Below are positions 59,911-64,000 of a stretch of DNA of 64,000 bases, in pieces. The first letter of the stretch is position 1; every line of letters starts with the position of its first letter. The notes under the pieces were generated by a model. It was not told the origin of the DNA, searched no databases, and saw only the letters and a program-made list of their open reading frames with translations. This DNA is from Actinokineospora baliensis. GTDB lineage: Bacteria; Actinomycetota; Actinomycetes; Mycobacteriales; Pseudonocardiaceae. The stretch spans positions 6,560,001-6,624,000 of the forward strand of contig NZ_JAFBCK010000001.1 in the NCBI RefSeq assembly GCF_016907695.1, read 5' to 3'. Made by a program: the position numbers and the translations under genes.

Positions 59911-60351
59911 TCATGCGGGCTGCCCCACCATCCTCCCGGCGGTCCCCTGCAGGGCCGCGCGCAGTTCCGGGGTCAGAATCTGGCCCACCCGGTCCACCAG
60001 CAGCGTCATCTCGTACGCCACTTGTCCGATGTCGCAGGTCGGGGCCGCGAGGATCGCTAAACACGACCCGTCGCTGATGGCCATCAGCAGCATGATGCCG
60101 CGCTCCATCTCGACCACGGTCTCCTTGACCGCGCCTGCCTCGAAGCAGCGCGCCGCGCCCTGGGTGAGGCTGACCAGTCCGGAGGCGACCGCCGCGAGCT
60201 GGTCGGCCCGGTCGGTTGGCAGGCGCGCGGAGGAGGTGAGCAGCAGCCCGTCTGCGGACACCACCACGGCGTGCGCCACGCCGGACACCCGCTCGGCGAA
60301 GTCGTTGACCAACCACCCGAACTGGTTTGGTTTGGACTGCGTGGACGTCAT
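59911..60351 (-). CDS. cvnB: Conservon roadblock/LC7 protein (CvnB)
   Basis: 146-aa roadblock-domain protein, the GTPase-regulating partner of CvnD. It has FGWLVNDFAERVSGVAHAVV, SADGLLLTSSARL and VVEMERGIMLLMAISDGSCL, all standard for CvnB. The ATG at 60351 lies 63 bases after cvnA. Confidence 0.95.
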   Translation of the reverse strand: MTSTQSKPNQFGWLVNDFAERVSGVAHAVVVSADGLLLTSSARLPTDRADQLAAVASGLVSLTQGAARCFEAGAVKETVVEMERGIMLLMAISDGSCLAILAAPTCDIGQVAYEMTLLVDRVGQILTPELRAALQGTAGRMVGQPA

Positions 60352-60414
60352 CGTGCTCCATTTCCCGTCGGTGACGGCGGCTGCATCGGTTCGGTTGACT
60401 GCGTGCGAGCTGGC

Positions 60415-63400
60415 TCAGGCATCCCCGCCTTCTTTCTCGGTGTCCCCGTCGTGGTCCGGGTTGTGCTCCGGGTGCTGCGGGTGCCGCTGCGCGATGCTGC
60501 TGCGGCCGCGGCCGATCCCGCGCTGCAGGCTGCCCAGCCGCGAGCGCAGCGCCTCCGCGTCGCGCTCGACCGGGACGGGGGCCGCCGCGGGCGAGTCGGC
60601 GCCGAGGCTGCCGGGCAACAGCCGTTCGCGCGGGGTGCGCTTGGGCAACCCGCCCTCGGGTTGGGGTTCGTTGCCCGCCTGGGTGAGCGCCTCCGCCGCT
60701 TCCCAGCCCGCGTCCTGCGCGAAGCGCCACCGGGCGCCGCGCAGGTCGAGTCCCTGCGGTGCCTCGGCTTCCGGTGAGGCGTGCGCGGGGGCGTGGTGTG
60801 CGCCCCTGGCGCGGTGGATGCCGCGCTGGTAGTTCGACAGCCGCTCGCGCATGTCCTCGGGGTCGCGGCTGTGGCCGGGTCCGCGCCGGGTGGCGCGGCG
60901 GCCGGGCTGGTCGACGCCGCCGGGCACCAGGTTCCGGCGCGGGGTGCGCCGGGGCAGGCCGGAGTTGGTGAAGTCCTCCGGCTCGGCGGCGGTGACCGCG
61001 CGAGCGGTGTGGAAGCCCCGGTCGGCGGCGAAGTCCCAGTCCGGCACCTGGGTGGCGTCGGCGGCGGTGGAGTTCGGGTCGTCGGTGACCGCGCGGAACC
61101 ACGCGGAGACCATCTCGTCGAAGATCGGCGTGGTCTCGTGCAGCGCGGCGGCGGGTGGCGGCTCCGCCGCGGGCGGGCTCTGGTGCACCAGCGTGGTGTC
61201 CCACCAGGTGCTGTCGCCGGGCTCCGGGTCCGGTTCGACCGGCGCGGCCGGGTCGGTGCCGGGGGTGAACTGCTCGGGCAACGCCGTCGGGCTGAACAGC
61301 GCCTGGGTCTGCTCGACCTCGGGGACCTCCGGCGGGACCGCGCCCCTCGGCGAGCGGCGCGGCAGCGGGACCCCGTCGCCGTTGGGGGTCGGCGGGGGGA
61401 TCGGCGGCGCCTCGGGCAGTTCGGCCCCGTCGCCGCCGGGCACCCGGGTGGGGTCCCACTTGGGCTTGCCGTTGGCGAGCCTGCGGGCCAGACCCGCGGT
61501 GAACCCGCTGGGCTGCCCGTTCGACCCGTTGGCCCCGTTCGACCCGTTCGACCCGTTGGACCCGTTGGACCCGTTCGACCCGTTGGACCCGTTCGCGCCG
61601 TTGGCGTGGCCGTTGCTGTGCCCGTTGGCACCGTTGGACCCGCCGGTGACCGGCGTGCGCCGCGCGGCGGGACCGCGGGGCGCCTCCTGGCCGATGTCAC
61701 CCGCGACGAGGTCGGCGGGCACGGAGATCACCGCCCGGATCCCGGTGGGTGTCCCCGGCCGCAGCCGCACCTCGACGCTGAGCCGGGCGGCGAGCCTGCC
61801 GACCACGAACAGCCCCATCCGGCGGGAGGTGGAGGCGTCCACGGTGCGGCTGTCGGCGAGGCGGGTGTTGGCGTCGGCCAGTTCCTGCTCGCTCAGGCCG
61901 ATACCGCGGTCGACGACCTCGATGCGCACGGCGCCGGTGTCGGTGACGTGGCTGGTGATCGTGACCTGGGTGGCGGGCGCGGAGAACGCGGTCGCGTTGT
62001 CGAGCAGTTCCGCGGTGAGCCGGACGAGGTCGCCGACCGCGTAGCCGACCACGAGCACCGCGGCGGGCGGGGCGATCACCACCCGCTGGTACTGCTCGAT
62101 CTCCGAGACCGAGGCGCGCAGCAGGTCGCTGAGCTGGGTGGGCTGCTGCGCCCGCCTGGCCAGGTCGCTGCCGGAGAGCACCATGAGGTTCTCGTTGTTG
62201 CGGCGCATCCGGGTGGCGAGGTGGTCGAGCTGGAACAGCGTGGCCAGCTGGTCGGCGTCCTCCTCGTCGCGCTCGAGCCGCTCCAGCAGCTGCAGCTGGC
62301 GCTGGACCAGCCCCTGGCTGCGGCGGGAGAGGTTGACGAAGACGTTGCTGTAGTTGGCCCGCAGCCCGGCCTGTTCGGTGGCCAGCCGCAGCGCCTGCTG
62401 GTGCACCGCGTCGAACGCCCTGGCCACCTGGCCGACCTCGTCGTCTGGCAGCACGGCGACCGGTTCGACCACCGGTTCCACCACGTCGTTGCCGTCGCGG
62501 ATGCGGGCGACCGCGGCGGGCAGCCGGTTGGTCGCGACCTCCAGCGCGCCCCGGCGCAGCAGTGCGAGCGAGCCGAGCAGCTGCCTGCCGATCACGATCA
62601 TCACGGCCGCCGCGGCGACCAGGGCGAGGATCAGCACGACCGCGGCCAGTCCCGCCGCGTCGCTGGCCTCGTCCTGCAGCGCCGAGGACCGCTCCTTGAT
62701 CTCGGTGCCGAGCAGGGCGCTCACGGCGGTGATCCGCTCGGAGACCTGCTCGGACGCGGCGTTCCAGTCCACCGAGGTGATCGGCAGCGGCACGTTGACC
62801 GAGGCGCTGCCGTCGGTGCCGTCACCGACGGCCAGGCGCAGCAACTCCGTCCTGGTGCGCACTTCCGGCGCGTCGTGCAGGGCGTCGTAGCCCGCCTGCT
62901 GGCGCAGGGTCGCGATGGAGCGGAAGTCGGCGGTGCGCTCGGCGAGCCGGGATTGGGACGCGCGCAGGCTGTCCAGGTCGGCGGCGTTGAGGCCGCCCCT
63001 GGCGATGCCGATCGCGACCAGTCCCTGCTGGTAGTAGACCTCTTCCTTCGCCGCTTCCAAGTCGTGCAACGCGGAAGCGGTGTTGGCCAGCCCGGGGTCG
63101 GCGACCTCGCCCGTAGTGGCGCGGTCGAAGTCCAACAGCGCGCGGATCACCTGGGTGTAGCCGCCGAGCGCGGTACCGCTGTCGACCGCACCCGCGCCTA
63201 CTGGGCGCCGCAACGCCGTGAGCGTGTCGAACGCAGAGCGCACATCGCGCAACCGCGCACGGGTGACCTCGGTGTCGAAGGTCGCCTTGCCGATCGCGCG
63301 GTACATCTCTTCGCGCGCGTAGTCGGCGCTTTGCCGCTCTCCCGCCAGTTCCGCGGCGATGTCGCGGGAGCCGGTGGTGAGCAGCACCGCGGCCTTGGTG

Positions 63401-63792
63401 CGCTCGCGCTGCAACCAGGTGAGCGCCTTGCGCAGGCTGTCGTTGACCGCGACGAGCTTGTCCACGCGCTGGTAGGACTCCGCGCGCTCGACCTGGCCGC
63501 TGATGCGCAGCACGCCGAGCACGACCGCGAACAGCACCGGGACCAGGATGACGGCGGCGAGCTTGACCGGGATGTTCCAGTCCCGCCACTGGGTCAGGGT
63601 GGCCATCGCGGACCGGCCGGCTTCCCCACCGGCGGTCGCTGGCCCGCTGCGCCTGGCGGTGTCGCGGTCGGCGCCGGTGTCGAGGTCGACGTGCGCCGCG
63701 CGCTCCGCCTCGCGCACGCCGAAGGCGCCCGCTGGACCGGCCTTGACGGCGGTGCTGCCGGAGGTGCCGTCGGACGACACGACGCGGCTCAC
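60415..63792 (-). CDS. cvnA: Conservon sensor kinase CvnA (nitrate/nitrite-sensing-like) with repetitive tail
   Basis: 1125-aa membrane sensor. It has TM1 (about 77-97), a long extracytoplasmic NIT-type helical domain (about 100-385), TM2 (about 388-410), HAMP (about 405-490), a dimerisation helix and an HATPase_c-like domain (about 590-700) with LTAELLDNATAFSAP and VDRGIGLSEQEL. The last ~400 residues are disordered, with an NGS/NGA-rich tract and two copies of a GLP-R/K-RTPR motif. I chose the GTG at 63792, with GGAGG 8 bases upstream; ATG at about 63606 (MATLTQWRDW) is an alternative. Confidence 0.9.
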   Translation of the reverse strand: MSRVVSSDGTSGSTAVKAGPAGAFGVREAERAAHVDLDTGADRDTARRSGPATAGGEAGRSAMATLTQWRDWNIPVKLAAVILVPVLFAVVLGVLRISGQVERAESYQRVDKLVAVNDSLRKALTWLQRERTKAAVLLTTGSRDIAAELAGERQSADYAREEMYRAIGKATFDTEVTRARLRDVRSAFDTLTALRRPVGAGAVDSGTALGGYTQVIRALLDFDRATTGEVADPGLANTASALHDLEAAKEEVYYQQGLVAIGIARGGLNAADLDSLRASQSRLAERTADFRSIATLRQQAGYDALHDAPEVRTRTELLRLAVGDGTDGSASVNVPLPITSVDWNAASEQVSERITAVSALLGTEIKERSSALQDEASDAAGLAAVVLILALVAAAAVMIVIGRQLLGSLALLRRGALEVATNRLPAAVARIRDGNDVVEPVVEPVAVLPDDEVGQVARAFDAVHQQALRLATEQAGLRANYSNVFVNLSRRSQGLVQRQLQLLERLERDEEDADQLATLFQLDHLATRMRRNNENLMVLSGSDLARRAQQPTQLSDLLRASVSEIEQYQRVVIAPPAAVLVVGYAVGDLVRLTAELLDNATAFSAPATQVTITSHVTDTGAVRIEVVDRGIGLSEQELADANTRLADSRTVDASTSRRMGLFVVGRLAARLSVEVRLRPGTPTGIRAVISVPADLVAGDIGQEAPRGPAARRTPVTGGSNGANGHSNGHANGANGSNGSNGSNGSNGSNGSNGANGSNGQPSGFTAGLARRLANGKPKWDPTRVPGGDGAELPEAPPIPPPTPNGDGVPLPRRSPRGAVPPEVPEVEQTQALFSPTALPEQFTPGTDPAAPVEPDPEPGDSTWWDTTLVHQSPPAAEPPPAAALHETTPIFDEMVSAWFRAVTDDPNSTAADATQVPDWDFAADRGFHTARAVTAAEPEDFTNSGLPRRTPRRNLVPGGVDQPGRRATRRGPGHSRDPEDMRERLSNYQRGIHRARGAHHAPAHASPEAEAPQGLDLRGARWRFAQDAGWEAAEALTQAGNEPQPEGGLPKRTPRERLLPGSLGADSPAAAPVPVERDAEALRSRLGSLQRGIGRGRSSIAQRHPQHPEHNPDHDGDTEKEGGDA
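60560..61010 (-). repeat. Duplicated ~105-residue C-terminal module in CvnA
   Basis: Two copies of the pattern: a GLPRRTPRRNLVPG or GLPKRTPRERLLPG motif, preceded by an acidic AA-rich helix (ADRGFHTARAV / AQDAGWEAAEAL) and followed by an LRSRLGSLQRGIGRGR or MRERLSNYQRGIHRAR motif. The copies are about 320 nt apart. Confidence 0.75.
61514..61645 (-). repeat. Asn-Gly-Ser/Ala codon repeats in CvnA
   Basis: A tract of degenerate 9-base units encoding NGS/NGA triplets (GANGSNGSNGSNG type), making a flexible linker. It looks like microsatellite expansion in the coding frame. Confidence 0.85.
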
Positions 63793-64000
63793 TCGCGGGC
63801 CTCCGTGCCTGCCCGTTGCCGGTCTAGGAGTAACACCCTCACCGCGTCGATCTCCCTTCGACGACGAATTCCCATGACACCGCCCGCGGCGCGCGACGAC
63901 CCGACAGCGATGGCCCGACAGCGGAGCGCCGATTCCCCGCACCGCTCGATGACCCTTCCGACATCGGCGCGAGTTCGGCGAGAACTTGAGTGCCGATGCT
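63793..64000. other. Region upstream of cvnA
   Basis: About 208 bases to the right edge hold the cvnA leader. I see no further gene and no clear promoter hexamers. Confidence 0.4.

Noticed and set aside
61514..61645. Short regular repeats that might suggest a CRISPR array
   Set aside because: Nine-base codon repeats in frame within cvnA, with no spacers and no cas genes.

Overview
The window is about 70% G+C, uses many GTG starts, and packs genes into operons joined by 4-base GTGA/ATGA overlaps. It carries an ANTAR pair, a complete conservon (cvnABCD), a SigB/SigF-family sigma factor with UsfX/RsbW-type regulators, a bacterial Ku and a LAXTG (class E sortase) signal. This points to a filamentous high-G+C actinomycete, most likely Pseudonocardiaceae; the family is inferred, not proven. 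I see no phage, IS element, CRISPR array, rRNA or tRNA.

1-4300 (minus): an operon led by a cobalamin riboswitch encodes a secreted alpha-barrel protein with a LAATG wall-anchor signal, two secreted DUF4430/transcobalamin-C-like proteins, an ECF T-component and an ECF ATPase that runs off the left edge. It reads as a surface vitamin B12 capture and uptake system whose parts parallel the alpha and beta domains of vertebrate intrinsic factor and transcobalamin. 4562-10469 (minus): a stressosome operon, rsbR-rsbS-rsbT, a kinase/PP2C fusion, a hybrid histidine kinase and a response-regulator PP2C phosphatase. 10677-18316: a DUF6221 protein, a CrtI-like oxidoreductase, an MscS-like protein, a chemoreceptor, RecQ and a pirin. 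18320-25225: further partner-switching genes (GAF-ANTAR, an unknown, MEDS-HATPase, a 1192-aa hybrid kinase/phosphatase, a STAS antagonist and a UsfX/RsbW-like anti-sigma factor). 25282-31307: phosphoesterase, an unknown, a Ski2-like helicase followed 11 bases later by a Nudix-NYN fusion, and Ku. 31369-33685: SigB/SigF-type sigma factor, ANTAR protein and a cysteine-free HesB/IscA-like protein.

33773-45262: a hydrolase-like protein, lipoamide dehydrogenase, small secreted proteins, glutamate synthase (gltBD), FxsA and a Cu-Zn SOD-like secreted protein. 45263-45902 is non-coding and holds two related ~145-nt palindromes. 45903-50510 (minus): a tandem glycine riboswitch precedes gcvT-gcvH-glyA-sdaA, a route from glycine to serine to pyruvate. 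50546-53065: cbiM-PDGLE-cbiQ-cbiO cobalt uptake, so the window has both B12 salvage and cobalt import. 53162-58714: pentapeptide protein, alcohol dehydrogenase, acyl-CoA dehydrogenase with a divergent TetR gene and a 19-bp palindrome, then a LysG/ArgP-type regulator divergent from a LysE-type exporter. 58733-63792: conservon cvnA-B-C-D.

Two themes stand out. The first is a dense general-stress signalling network: stressosome, two anti-sigma/antagonist modules, three PP2C phosphatases, a SigB-type sigma factor and candidate GNNT-N14-16-GGGTAY promoters. The second is riboswitch-controlled cofactor and one-carbon metabolism.
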